Source: Austropuccinia psidii (Eukaryota; Basidiomycota; Pucciniomycetes; Pucciniales; Sphaerophragmiaceae). Taken from it: a DNA stretch of 64,000 nucleotides. Positions 25,444 to 37,829 of this stretch are shown here, piece after piece. Position 1 is the stretch's first letter; each line of letters opens with the position of its first letter. The stretch spans positions 33,974,594 to 34,038,593 of the forward strand of contig JALGQZ010000011.1 of the NCBI GenBank assembly GCA_023105745.1, read 5' to 3'. A model generated the notes under the pieces. The model was not told the DNA's origin. It made no database searches and was given only the letters and a program-made list of their open reading frames with translations. The position numbers and the translations under genes were made by a program.

Positions 25444-26029
25444 GGTTAGCTGGCGCCTCTTTTGTGGCTTCCAGGCTAAAATATTAGTAATTTAATAAAC
25501 TAATAAGGAGTGGAATACTATTATTTGAAGTAATAGACGCGTCACTTGATTTAAAATTATGTACTGTTGGAATTTAGGCTTCAACAGTAGAAATGAATGA
25601 TAATAGTGAATTGAATCACTTATAAGTGAGAGCGCTTGATATTTCTAAAATAAAATTTAAATGATTTTAATTGTAAAAATATATTGGTGTAAGAGCTCTG
25701 AGGATTCATTCAAAGAGAATTAATCCTCTTTAAATGTTGTAATTACAAATTTGAAATCAAACAATGTAAAATAATTCTGTTTTGAATGAGGAAAGATTTG
25801 CTATGGTAACAGGAGCAAATGTAACAACAAAATTAATGACATAGTGGGAGCATATACTATGACACATTGAGTGATTAGTCATAGAAACAAGATTTAATTC
25901 ATATTATAATAATATGAATTTAAGTATTTAAAATTTATACAAAAAATTAAGAGAAAATGAGACGAAAACTTAAAGAAAGTAATTGGGGTCTGTGTAGCAG
26001 GTAAAGGTTTACATGCTTGCAGGCTCACA
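25444..26029 (+). repeat. Right LTR of the small element
   Basis: 586 bp, offset exactly 2142 bp from the left copy along its whole length. Its first base is G instead of T. It ends GGCTCACA followed by GAGAG (26030-26034). Confidence 0.9.
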
Positions 26030-27285
26030 GAGAGAGAAACCAATTATACTCTTTGGATAATTGATTGCATCATCTGTTGTCACATAGGATTATCATAATT
26101 ACATAATCAAGGATTTTGTGTGACTACCAACCCATCTATGGTTAAGAAAAAAAGGATTAAGAACTATGAATCTTCTTTTATTTCGTAATAAACATTAATT
26201 CCTCAAATTTATTAATGTTATTGGACATTTCATCACAGGCTGTATTTTCTGCAAAAATTTGAAGAATCAGTGTTTTGTGTGGAATTATCAAGAATGGACT
26301 GTAAGTAAGACTTTTAACTTCAATTATTAGATAATAATTCTTTTTTATTCATTTATGAATCAGATTATTCGTCATTGGTCGTGTAAGTTTCAGAAATATT
26401 CATTAAGAATTGTATTTTTAATGAATTTTTGAAGTTCTTACCTTATTTCTAAGTAAAATTCCAAATCGCACAGTAAATTTGGTTGCTATGAGGTAAATCA
26501 ATGGACACTAGTCCAACAAGGGTGTTAATTACTATTTCATGGCTTATTAATGAAAAATAATGAAGAAGTGAAATGTTTATAGGAGTCTAAGTTGCTCTTT
26601 ATCTCCTTGTCACATCAAAATAGCAGCTTATTTGCAATTTTCTTATGATTTAATCAGAGTTTAACTTGGTAACCAATTTCCCAACAGGTTTTGTAATACT
26701 GATTGGGTCATTATCAGAAATGAATCCAAGCTTTAGAGCTTTCCACACCTCAGAGGCCTCAGAAGTTGGTAACATTGGCTCTCTTTGATGTCTTTTGTCC
26801 CCCTTAGCTATTTTCACATCAAAAATAGTAATTCAGGCTCAAGACTGATATCCACTGTGGGTGGACCAAAACTGTATGTAGGAATACTCTATTTTTAAGC
26901 TCATTGAACATTCATAACACTAATATTAGTGTTTATGTAGCATGGGATTTCTCACATTCCCATTAATTTGGCATGAAATTGCTAAAAACAGAAATTTCCC
27001 CATTATTTTATGTGGTCTTGAAGTATTTTCCATATAACGACCTCATAGAGTTAATTTAACCTTATTCACTCTATGGAGCTACCCTACATTGATTGCTGTG
27101 TAGAATCCAAATCTGCCCATGAATCTATGGACTTATGTACTCATAAAAACGTTATTCATCTATCTTAAATAAAAGCTGATTAATTTTGGATATATGCATG
27201 ACTTATGGGTTATCAATAGTTAAGAATTAGTTTCAATATTAATTGTGGCCCATTTGGGTATGTAAAATACACCTCAAGGATCCCA
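26030..27285 (-). repeat. Right LTR of the old family A copy, second part
   Basis: After the GAGAG duplication the sequence resumes the old LTR (TTGATTGCATCATCTG near 26063) and ends at the degenerate boundary GGATCCCA (27278-27285, intact form GGCTCACA). This is the outer right edge of the old element. Its target duplication cannot be checked because the left edge was displaced. Confidence 0.87.
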
Positions 27286-29071
27286 TACTTTGATACAATA
27301 CGCAAATATTCCTAATATTATACTTGTTGTACTCTGAATGTCCTTATTCAAATGATCAATAATATTGGAAGAAACTATAATAATAGGGAAATATCATAAT
27401 TATTGAATAAATTATTTACATTATTTGAATAAGTAAAAGAATATAAAGTATATTTTGAAAATAATATCATAATCATAAATATATTTATGGAAAGTTATTC
27501 TCTTGACCAAAAAATAATAATTACATGACAAGATTTTATTTGATAACAAAAAATTTATAACAATAATATTCCTGATATTAAAGTTAGATATTAATACAAA
27601 TACTATTTATATTAATGAGAGAATTTTGTAAAGTAGTATTAAAGAGAAAGTAACTAGCTTTTAACACTTAATATAGTATTTTTGGAGTATTTCTTGCCAA
27701 ATAACATAGATTAAACTTTTTTAAATTGTATTTACAAATACAAATCAAAGAAACCACAAATATTCTTCATTTTACATGGAATTAAACATTTTCAAGAGAA
27801 ATTAAAAAACACACACACAAAATATTGATTCAGTCACATCAAAGCTTGTGATTATAACAAATATTATCTTTGCTCTTTAATTATATGATATATCTCTATA
27901 TAAAGAATACAGAACTTACCATTTGATTTCAAGTTTTTTTTGTTTTTGATCCATCTGAGGGGAAAATAGAGTAAAAAGAGATCTATTTATAGTAAATCCT
28001 CCTTCCTACAGTCCAGGACACTTCTAGTAGACGTTTATGGATGGTATCCACTAGAATTTATCAGTATTTTAAGCTTTAGTAATTATTAAATCATAATTAA
28101 ATCCTCTTATCTCACCATCATGCCATTATTCAGAGTTGTAACTATAACTCTATGTTTTCTGATGTTGTAGGCTTGGAAGAAGTCTAAAACTTGTGTATTT
28201 AACTATCATTAAAGATCATATACCAGTGTTCATCAGTACAATCACTTATATAGATTTTAAACCTAAAATAAGGCTACAGTGAGTGATCATAAATAATCAT
28301 TTTTAAGCTTAAACTTTAATCATTGATAACTTTTGAGTTATACATGCTACAGCCATTCATAGAGTGGTTTCTGATATCTGTGCATGGCCTTAGGGAGCGT
28401 CCAGGAGCCTTTCATTACATAATCAAAACTCTATTTTTGATGATTTTCCTTGTAGCTCATCTTTTCTGTTGAAGTTTACTATTTTTACCTTCAAACCAAG
28501 ATCTCAAAGGGTTATACCTTGAATATAATGATGGAAGTACATAATTATTCATGTATGAAGAGTGGGATATGAATATCCACTTTCTTTAAATTTGAACTAC
28601 TTATAAATTAAAGTTGTCAACAGCTATGCCTATTTTTATCAATAAATGCATTTATGTTATAACCTTTTTTATAACCTGTCAAATAAACTCTATGTTGTTA
28701 TTCCTACAAGTACTTCATGGTAACTTTATTTTTGAATGAAAACTTCATCATCTAAAATTAAAGAGATAGGAGCCAATCACCATGAATATATGTGCTAATA
28801 ATAAAAGTGTATACATTCAGGTTATCTCAGTAAGTATTGACTTTACAGATATGACAGAAAAGTTTTATATGTGTAATTTCTAATGAGTAGTCTAATGGTG
28901 TACTTTTTTTCAAATTTTTGTTCATTGGGCTCTGAGATAATCAAGTATTTATGCCTTTTATGGAATTTTGGCTTATTTTAACATGATAATCTCAATTATT
29001 ATTATTGAAATAAGTATTGTAGATGTTGTTGCGACCTCCTTGGATATGTGGTCATATCTCAAAGGCTCACA
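27286..29071. other. AT-rich stretch, possibly a decayed LTR
   Basis: No supportable gene. The right end, read on the minus strand, is TGTGAGCCTTTGAGATATG, resembling the family A LTR start, and it abuts a decayed Gypsy pol (29072 onward). Some or all of this 1.8 kb may therefore be that element's LTR. I see no second LTR copy to prove it. Confidence 0.4.
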
Positions 29072-29659
29072 TTTTCATATCCCTTTTCATTTTACTGTTT
29101 GGCCTCTATGATAAACTTTTCTTCATTTTCTCATTCTTTTTCCATATTTCTTGGAAGTCTTTGGCTGTGGGATGTACTGAGAGAATTTTTTCTTTCAATA
29201 ATCTACTGGTAAAAGTGCATCCAATCCTTACTCCAATATAGAAGGTATATTTCCTGTTACTTAGTGCACACTGGTTTTAATTTCCAGTTTCATTTTTGGT
29301 AGAATGGTTATCCAGTCATGAGCTTATCCCTCATGGTCTTTGTATTCCATGCCATAAGCACGAAACTCTCCTGATGATGTATTTCACAGTCTGGATGTTC
29401 CTCTATTCCAGGCCATCTGTTTGTGGATGGTAGGCTTTTGAGAATTCTAGTTTGGTTCTTCACAGCTCATATACATTGGTCCAAACTTCTGATGTGAATT
29501 TTGGGTCCCTGTCACTGATTATTATTATTGGAACACCACAATTGGCTATGATTTTGTTCCAAAACAGATTGTAAGTCTGACAATTTGGTGTGCAATACCA
29601 TATAAGATTGATAAATGTTGTTGGTGGGGGGTGAAAAGTGGAAGTACCCCTATGGGTAG

Positions 29660-31190
29660 CCTCTGTTGAAAATAAAACAAAACGTATACTTGTCCTAGTT
29701 GGTAAGGTGATGCCTTGTGTCAAGAAAAATAGCGATGTCATTGGTTCAAGTCAGATTGAAGAAATAAAAATTTGAAAAAAAGGGAGGATTTTCAAAAATT
29801 CTTTTAAAGTTTGGAAAATAATTGAAACCTAACCCTAAAATAAAATTAAGTTTCAACCCACAAATTACTAAAAAAATCAAAATGATACGGTCAAGACAGC
29901 AAAATTGATAGACATATATGGATTAGATAATCAGGAATTATTTAATAAAGTATTAGTAATCAAATTACTTTATTAGTAATACTTAAGGAATTAAGGAGTA
30001 CAGGTACAATGTGGGATTAATCAGAAAGTGTAAGGATTAGAAATCAGATCAAAATAAGCACCAGCAAAATTACCTCAAATTAGTAAGCAAACCAACAAAT
30101 GATGCAATTATTTAAATAAATGACATCATTTAAGTGGGATCACCAGAAAAGAATTTTCCAAACCAAAAGAAATTGAAAAATTTGAAGTCCCTCCTTTTGA
30201 ACACCTCCCATGGAGAGCCCAAAAGATATGAATATAGGGCCTTTGTACCCAATTCTTTCCTCTTTCCCTCATGCTTTTTATCCCCCAAAAGTGGAAAGTG
30301 GATTCAAATTCATCCCTGGCTAGCAGATTAACTAGTTCCCAAATTAATAACTTTATTATATAAGGGATAAAAAGGCCTTATATAAGAGTCTTATGATAAA
30401 AAAATTAGTCTTATCATCAAGAAAAAGTCTTATCAAAAAAGAAAACCTTATGATATAATTTTATTATATAAAGGATAAAAAGGCCTAAGATAATGGTCTT
30501 ATAATTTCCAATTGAAAAAATTGTATTATCAAAGAAATCTACCTTGATATCAGAAATCAAAGCCCTTTTATAAGATAAAGGGATCTTTTGTCATTTTCAA
30601 AGAAATTATTATTATTATTTAGTTTCATAAAGTTATGCTTTAGTTACTAAAAAGAGATTTTATTACTTATAAAGGAAAATAACTATTATGGGAACTCATT
30701 AGTGTTATTTTATTGAAAAGGAAGCATTATTATTATTACCAAATTGAATTGTTGTGGAGAGTGGCTATTAATTAGTCTGGTCATTTGAGAATTTCATTAC
30801 ATAAGAGATCATAAATGATATAAAAAGGTGTTTGATTGTTTTATTATTATTATTATTATCAGCCTAGCGTCTCCAGAGCATATTAAATTACTTTTTGAGT
30901 AGTATTTTGTGTGATTTGTGCTAGGTCTGTTTCTGTTTGTTAATTAAATAGTCTTATACTTAAAATTTAGGGTAAATATTTTTGAGAACAAGCAAAGTCT
31001 GATAGAGTATGTTGGATAAACTTTTCAGAAATAGCCACAATCAAGAAATAAATTGATTGTGAATTCAAGTTGAGATAATTCAGCATTTTTGAGGAAGGGA
31101 GTTTCAGATTATTCTGACACACAAGCGGAGCAAGGATTAAAAGATTCAACAGAAATTAAAAACTATTTTCTTGAAATTTCCCCTTCCAGG
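29660..31190. other. AT-rich insert within the Gypsy relic, unknown type
   Basis: Interrupts the integrase core. No ORF worth calling. It contains a tRNA-like segment at its left end, two copies of a 25-bp phrase with TATATAARGGATAAAAAGGCC (near 30353 and 30462) and a TTA microsatellite near 30841-30858. Exact ends and a target duplication were not found, so the insert class is unknown. Confidence 0.45.
29691..29762 (+). ncRNA. tRNA-like sequence, possible SINE head
   Basis: An A-box-like CTAGTTGGTAAGG (29695-29707) and a good B box GGTTCAAGTCA (29742-29752) lie about 45 bp apart, as in Pol III internal promoters. Cloverleaf stems are poor, so it is not a convincing tRNA gene. It could be the head of a tRNA-derived SINE. 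Confidence 0.3.
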
Positions 31191-32400
31191 TACTGCCTCA
31201 TTTTATCCCACACAAGAGGAGTTCCAAAAGCACTTTTTCTATACCTATATCATACTACAAAGCATGTATTACAACTTCCATTTCCTCCTGGGAAGATTCC
31301 TGTAACCCACTCCATGTTTATAATTTCACAAGGTGCTTGGGTTCCTCTTTGTTTTGGAGTAGCCAATATCCTTTCCTGTGGTTTTTTTGCCCTTATGTAA
31401 TCTGTTGCAGCTGTTGATGTATACACTGAGTCATCTCTTCCACTTTGGCCACCAGTCTTGGCTAAAGATTCTTTCTTTAGTCCCCCCTTCACGTGTTTGT
31501 CCCATATATAAACAGTAATGGCATTCTTGTAGTATCAGAGAGGTATGTTCTTTGTCTACTGTTACTAGGGCACTGGTGCGTTTTTCCTTGTGGTACAGAA
31601 GCTCATCTATAAGGAAATATTTATTATTCTTACAGTTTTAAAATGTTATTCTTCCATCTGGCTCTCCTTCTCAGTGCTTCTGTACTTCTGCCATCAGAGT
31701 TGTATAGATATACTACACCTTTTGTGTTTGTTGTATGATGACTGCACTTCTTTAAAGAATCATGTGTTCAGATTTAAGGAGCTGGTTCCTAATATGTGCA
31801 GCCCTTTGTCTTCCTCAAAGATTTTTTGTGGATTTTTTGGATCATTATGTAATTCCCAATTTAACAATTTAAAATTTCTTTTCCTGTCTATTTCCATGTG
31901 TTTTAGAGGTGTTTTAGCCCCATTTTCCGGATCATAGGTTTAATTTGCTTTATAATTCCTCAATGGCCCTATACTGAGCCTATCTGAATTTGCATGTATT
32001 TTATCCTCTTTGTAGATAATGATCATGTTTTCTCTATATTCTTTTATAGCTATTTTCCATCTGAGAATTTGTCTTTTTTTTGTTCTCATGTTCAACAGTG
32101 ACTTTAACACTGTGCAATAAGTGAAAACTTCAAATAATGCTCCCTTTAAATAGAGTTCAAGTTTCTATAAAGTCCATACTAGACAGAGAAATTATTTTGG
32201 GGTTGCTACATATCTGGCCTCTGAGTCTTTTGGCTTTCTGGATATGTACAATATTGCACCGGCTTTGGGTAACCCATCCACTAATTTTTGTTGATGGAGT
32301 GCATCTCCTAGTCCTTGGCAATATGCTACAGTTATGTCAGCAGGAGTCTATGATAGAGTATATAAAATGGTATATACAACTCTAACTGTGACAGTGACAC

Positions 32401-33000
32401 AGATCAAGTTCATTAGAAAAGGTTTTTAAAAGCGTATTTCAGGGCTTTAATAAAGGATTTTAGTGGTGTTGAGCACTGGTGAAAGCCCTGGGTGCAATAA
32501 TTATATGTTGGGTTACAATAATAACTACTACAATACTTAAGATTAACAGTATATCTGATTCTTGTCCAAGAGTATAGCTTTTTTGGACAGTTTTACTACA
32601 AAGGAATTCAAGAGCAGGATGGGGAAACCTTTTCTGGTGGAGAAAAGGCCTCCTTTCATCTTAAAATGGGGTGGAATGGCTCTCTAGACCACCCATGTAG
32701 AGGAATTGAAGCATTTTTTACTTCAGAGTACTGGCTTGTGGTTTCCACAAAGCCTGTATACACTTTATTGTGCTCAGATGTGGTTTTAAAACCACATCTG
32801 GGAAGTTTTTACCAATACAGGGTGAAACTTTTCATCTGGAGACCACACATCCCTCTTCTGATGTGCATGACATGTAGAATGCTGTACAGAACCTGCATGG
32901 GGCCCCAGGATTGAATGAACTATGAGTTATTGCAGTATAAATATGCTTCTTTGTCTTTTTGACACCGCATAATGATAGTTGTGGGATATTATCACACAGT
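32401..33000. other. Unassigned flank of the giant element
   Basis: No convincing coding sequence on either strand. It might be more of the decayed Gypsy relic, or part of the LTR that continues at 59883, but I could not align either by eye. Confidence 0.3.
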
Positions 33001-33003
33001 AAA
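33001..33003. repeat. 3-bp target duplication AAA of the giant CACTA element (left)
   Basis: AAA precedes CACCAGGG and AAA follows CCCTGGTG at 59880-59882. CACTA/EnSpm transposons typically make 3-bp duplications. Because AAA is low complexity it is weaker evidence than the terminal repeats. Confidence 0.65.
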
Positions 33004-33049
33004 CACCAGGGCGAATCTTGTGTCAATCGTCGGCGATTGACTTCACGTC
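33004..33049 (+). repeat. Left terminal inverted repeat of the giant CACTA element
   Basis: 46 bp, pairing with 59834-59879. The three mismatches are all C versus T in a CpG/TpG context. The repeat contains a perfect 8-bp stem (GTCAATCG...CGATTGAC) around a 4-nt loop at 33022-33041. Confidence 0.88.
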
Positions 33050-33121
33050 AAGCAAACGTCAAGCAGGATAAAAGTCGAGCTCACGTCAAGCGAAAATCAA
33101 GCGAACGTCAACCACACGTCA
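33045..33121 (+). repeat. Subterminal ACGTCA repeats (left)
   Basis: Five copies of ACGTCA (33045, 33056, 33083, 33105, 33116), mostly followed by AGC or AC, within 77 bp. Matching TGACGT copies lie near the right end (59734, 59751, 59756). Subterminal arrays of this kind bind the accessory transposition protein in plant CACTA elements. That role here is inferred. Confidence 0.72.
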
Positions 33122-33340
33122 CACTCTTGTCTTACACCAAATCCTGTGACATCCAATAATATTGGTTCCCCTGTGCCTTCAACTCATAATCCTCACCACC
33201 TGATCATCCCGCAACCGTCCGATGATTGGTAAAAATTAGAACAGACCCCCGCCTGTTTGCACACACACACATCAAAGAGGTCCTTCAGCCAGTCTTGATG
33301 TAGGCGGGGGGTTTGACTTCACCAGATCATCCATGAAGTG

Positions 33341-33430
33341 TGCGTTTGCGTGTGCATTGGCGTGTGCGGGTGCGCTTGCGTGTGCATTGGCGTGTGCGGG
33401 TGCGTTTGCGTGTGCATTGGCGTGTGCGGG
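33341..33430 (+). repeat. 30-bp minisatellite, three copies
   Basis: Three consecutive 30-bp units of the form TGCGYTTGCGTGTGCATTGG followed by CGTGTGCGGG, nearly perfect. ORFs through it are by-products of the repeat. The rest of 33122-33703 shows no gene. Confidence 0.85.
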
Positions 33431-33703
33431 TGGGTGTGGGTACGCAACAGCCGATTCGGCTTCCAACATGATGATGGCGCAGTTAGAAATTTTGGATGCT
33501 GTGAAAGGTGAGTGTGTGGGTCAATTGATCATTGGCCTTGGCTTATTCACACTGTACCCCATGTCAAAATAGTAAGCTCTTTGTGGCAATGTGAAATAAT
33601 GGGCTTTGCTTGTCACAATGGCATGTCTCTGTCACTAAATTTTGAGGCAGTTATTTCACTAGCAAAATTGCTAATGAATCTGAGATATTTGCATTTTTGT
33701 AGA

Positions 33704-36700
33704 CTAAATATCATGAAATAACGGCTTTATCATTACAAGCAGTCCACATGACAGAGCTTTGTTATCATACAATCCACAGTTACCTTCTATTTCTTCTTCT
33801 GATATAATCAAGTGTCCATCATCAAAACCAACAGCTTTATAAATATTGAGATGTGGCCAATCTGGTAAGAAATTCACATCAATCTTCAAAGTTTTTAAGA
33901 TCAGAAAGTTATTGTTCAGTATGCTAGATGGCTCAGAGACTTTGAAAATGCTATTAATAATACCAAATCTTCGTGACCTGCCCCTCAGAAAACATATCAC
34001 ACTGTTGCTGACATTCTTGGATTCAGTTGAAAATATATTGTTCCCAATATTAATGTTTGAAACTGGAAAATACCAAGGTGAGACAATCCTTGAAGTGGGA
34101 TGACTTGTGGATTGCACGGTATTTTCTAAGCTGATCCAATCAACCATTTCCCTTGTTGCATGAAAAGTCTGTAAGTACTCAACAAGGCAATCATAATTTT
34201 GTTGGTCATGGCGGGATGGTTTGTTATATTTATGGTGATTGAACAGGGCAGGTGGCTGTGATTCGAAAAGCTGTTTTATTTCACATGGCACAGATGGGGA
34301 TTTCAGGAGAACGGAAAGGTTGGAAAATCGACAGATATGTTGAAGTAAGGTTTTATCTATATCATCTATTCAGAGTTGCAATAAGTTAGTCTTATTCAGT
34401 TCAGGTGTTTAATCAATGTGAATATATTGATCTTATTAATTGACATACATATCTTGTTATTTGTTGGCATCTTTGCAAATACTCCAATCAAGCGCTCATA
34501 ACCCCATGTGGCTGAGGCTTGTGCTGGGCCCCAACGTTGGAAGAGTTCGGGAATATGATCAGCAAAATGATGATTTTGTTTACTTTTCTGTTTTGGGAAC
34601 AGGTGTTGATTGGAAAGGCGGAATTTTTTCCAATGTTCAGCAAATGCAGTCCCATCATTTATTGAAACAGTCCAGCTTGTGGCAATGTTGATAGCACTAA
34701 TCAAATGGAATGTATTCTTGGCTAGTTCATTTGCAAGTTCTTCTGACTGACCCATTCTTCTTTGAGTGTTGGCAGATTGGTGTGCATCTAATGACATCTG
34801 TTGACTGAGCATTAGAAATGGAATATAGACCTTATATAAGAGAGCCCATTCAGCAGCTTTTAAGCTACCATGAGAGGGGGAACCCATTTTGTGGGGTACT
34901 CTTGTCCATGATGAGGGACTTATGGTCTCAGATATGATTTGTCGGAGATGCTCAAGAGCCTCACCCTTGATCTGGTGATCACTCAGTGCAGTGATATCCA
35001 ATTCAGAGGGGATTTCAGAAGTGGGGATGTAATCGGCATCAAATGAAGGAATCTCCGCAGAACCACTAGATGGATGTTCTGTGTTAGGGGTGGGCATTGG
35101 GAAATAGTTTTTTCGGGTGGAAGTAGTGGGGAGTGGCTCATTTATTATTTTTGCTGCGTCTCTTCTCAGGGAGCGGGCCTCTCTCAATGTGATTTTATCA
35201 AGAGAGCTGTTGGAGGTCTTGGAATCTGAGTCTGAACTGTTGGTGTCATTGGATTTCCTGCGGGACCTGAAGTAAATTTTTGATTTCGACTCTGGAATGC
35301 ACAATTTGAAAGTTGCATGATCCTTCAAAATTCCAAGTATTAAATTATGCATTATGTCAAGATTAACCATTCTGGTTGCATCCCAATATGGAAGGTCTTC
35401 CAAAATTGAATATCGCACTCCATACTCAGAGAAAATTGCTTGTCTTTGTTGTGGGGTTGCCCGAAGCCATTTGGCAATGGTTGATTTATGACTTTGGTAT
35501 GAGCGCGTGTAGTGAAATTGAGGACCAATTTCTTCAATTTGAGCTTTGTGAATGGTGCAAAAATTACAAAAGTGGTTTCCTGAATGGGAAATAAATCCAG
35601 TAAGCTTGCGCATGGCAACCACATCCGCAATGGCTGTGAGGATGGCAACACGGATAAAGGATCCTGAAGGACCTGTTGAGGTGGGTGCAAAATGGTAACC
35701 TTGCCATAGCTCTTTGAGCTCCTTGATGAGTGGCATTAATAGGTAATTCAATTGAAGCGCAGTTGGCTCCTTCCGACCAGGGATGATTCCTGCAACATAG
35801 ACATTCTCGGGCTTCAATCTTTCACTTGGGGGGAGATTAAGACAAATAAGCATGATAGGTCCAATGCTAGCCAACCGGGTTGACTTTCCATGTGCATTAA
35901 ACCAGTCCACATATATGGAGAAGGCCAATGCACCAGGAATGGACATGAATGGGGGGTCATTGGTATTTCTAGTGCCAGTGAAGCGTCTCCAGACCAATCC
36001 ATCCCAGACGTCACATTTGGGGGTACCTTCAGGGGTTTGGGATTGTTGATGTTGATGCAGAATTTCCATAATTCCAGCCCGCTGGAGGAATCTGGCAAGC
36101 CAATTTTTGAATGGTTGATAAATGAAATGTTTTGTTGGTATAAATTTTGGCTTCATGTTGGTTGTGTTTTGGGTGTGGGGTTCAGATGAATAGATGAATT
36201 TGCCTAATGATTGTGTGCAAGGGGGATCATGATCATTTGGGTCATTATGGCGTTGACAGTGGGGTTGGTCAGTTGTGACTGATTCAGTAAGGCCATTAAG
36301 AGAGAAACATTGAGGACAACATATATAGCTTTGAATCACTGGCTCCAATTGGAGATGTTCAAATATGGTACTCAGATCTTGAGGTATATGGAATGCAGGA
36401 GCGGGGGGACCAGCTGAGCTTGAGATACTGGACTTGATCAGCAGGTTCAGGGAGGGGTTGAGTATGCGTGAAGCCCTGCGGGGTAAATTATACCTTAATG
36501 ATAGAATGGCAGATATTATCATTCCTAGGTCTTGTGGGGGAAGGGTTTGACTGCCACTATATGGTTTCTGTGCAGTTGAATTGAGACCCGCTGGAGTTGA
36601 GAAAGTGCTTTGGGTCAATCGTGAATAATCAGCTGGGAAGATTTGATCCAATAGAATTTGTGGGCACCCAGATCCTGATGCAGAAGTAGGGATGTTTGGA

Positions 36701-36864
36701 AGAGATTTGGGTGCAATGGTTGATTTGAGCTTTTTAATGTGCTGTTTATATTGGAAAGGTGTGAAGGCAACTCCATGCCTATCACCCTCAGGGGAAGAGT
36801 GTGTTTGAGTTGAGCAGTGTTGACACATGCATATACGCATTGAGGAATAGGGCCGGGTTGTCAT
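33704..36864 (-). CDS. Tnp2-type CACTA transposase, two exons
   Basis: ATG at 36864; exon 1 36864-34449, intron 34448-34366 (GTATGT...TAG, 83 nt), exon 2 34365-33704; 1025 aa in frame. N-terminal cysteine motifs (C12, C14, C17; C182, C183, C186, C203, C216) look zinc-binding. The Tnp2 core spans roughly residues 240-520, with conserved Asp in YVDWFN (D320), AIADVVA (D414) and NLDIMHN (D503). Exon 2 gives the C-terminal domain common to basidiomycete Tnp2 proteins. No stop or frameshift was found, so it may be active. It should cut and rejoin the CACCAGGG ends. It is transcribed toward the left end and shares an upstream region with the divergent gene at 37830. Confidence 0.88.
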
Positions 36865-37829
36865 TGTTGCAGGAATTGGGAGTACGGTTGGTTTGTGTAT
36901 AAATATCTATGGTTGATGTGAAAGTGTTTGGGAGTGTTATTAATTGGAATTAAAATTGAGTGATTATTTATGAAGGGGGAGATGATTTGAGCCAGCTGAG
37001 GATTTTATCCCATTTGTAATGGTGCATGAGCTGCAGCGGATAAAGTGTAACATGTCTCATCTGGATGGCAGAATTGGTTAGGAGTTTAATTGGGTAAAAT
37101 GCCATGCTGCTCAATGCTCATACATATTCTAGTTTATTTACACATTGTGATGGTGCGGGTTTGACCATTGAGGGGGTTCCATTAGTGAAGTGTTACCATT
37201 GAAATGAGGGGATTAACCTTTAATCCATGTACGCTGGCACACCATCGTACAGTACATGGTTTAAACCTTATTACAGACATAACAATATAACTCTATTACA
37301 TAAGGGGTTGCAGTGCAGCTAAAGTCTTGGTATTTGGTTTGAGTGCGGTGGGCTTTTAATTGGTTGGAATGTGATTTGGATTGTCTTGCCTTTCTTGAAA
37401 AGGTGATGTCTCTTTTGTGCGTAAATCCTTCATGAATATACCCCTTTACAGATGTACAATGTTGTGGAATTTGAATGCATATATTGGCAGTTTGGATAAT
37501 TCACAAAATGTGACAATGGGGAGGCGGAAATGTTACCAAATATGATTACTAATGGATGATAGGTCCCCTTTGAGATCAAGGAAATATTTCATTATATGGT
37601 GGTAGGCCGTGCAGAGTGGTTTCCGAAAAAAGCGGAGGAGCTCAAGAGGAGGCAGGGAGGATTCTCCTAAAAAGAGTCTTATTGGACGTCCATGCAACAC
37701 TTGGTTCCAACTATTCATAGAATTTCTCTATTCTAAATTTGAAAAGATTTCATCTCATATAACTCTATTTTATCATAATACTGAGCTGTTTTATCAAGTT
37801 AAAAAAATTACTATACTTTTTTGGCCCTT
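36865..37829. promoter_or_regulatory. Divergent promoter region between transposase and second CACTA gene
   Basis: 965 bp without a gene between two divergent starts. It contains a near-perfect palindrome at 37229-37250 (GTACGCTGG, loop, CCATCGTAC), also bracketed by CCATGTAC and GTACATGG. No clear TATA box was assigned. Confidence 0.45.

Larger units (their letters stand above)
23302..26029 (+). mobile_element. Small LTR-flanked non-autonomous element with a single unknown ORF
   Basis: 2728 bp bounded by two 586-bp direct repeats with TG...CA ends and a 5-bp duplication GAGAG. The internal part (23888-25443, 1556 bp) has no protease, reverse transcriptase or integrase, so the element depends on enzymes from elsewhere. 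Orientation is uncertain. A PBS-like TTTGG directly follows the left LTR, as in family A, which favours plus orientation and makes the only ORF antisense. It inserted into the right LTR of the old Gypsy copy. I do not recognise the family. Confidence 0.87.
29072..32400 (-). pseudogene. Highly decayed second Ty3/Gypsy family (pol relic), interrupted
   Basis: On the minus strand, RNase H-like sequence lies near 32320-32060 (AILYISRKPKDSEARY, SLLNM). The first part of the integrase core lies near 31360-31200, where the usual MDW reads MEW, so the first catalytic Asp is lost. The second part lies near 29560-29380 ([20 protein letters not shown]). The integrase core is split by a foreign insert of about 1.5 kb (roughly 29660-31190). 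Stops are frequent. It is related to family A but clearly a different lineage. Confidence 0.78.

Noticed and set aside
28600..29241. Plus-strand ORF at 29023-29241
   Set aside because: Antisense to the Gypsy relic C terminus and its LTR edge; no independent support.
33272..33572. Ala/Cys-rich or His/Ala-rich ORFs
   Set aside because: Produced by the 30-bp minisatellite at 33341-33430.
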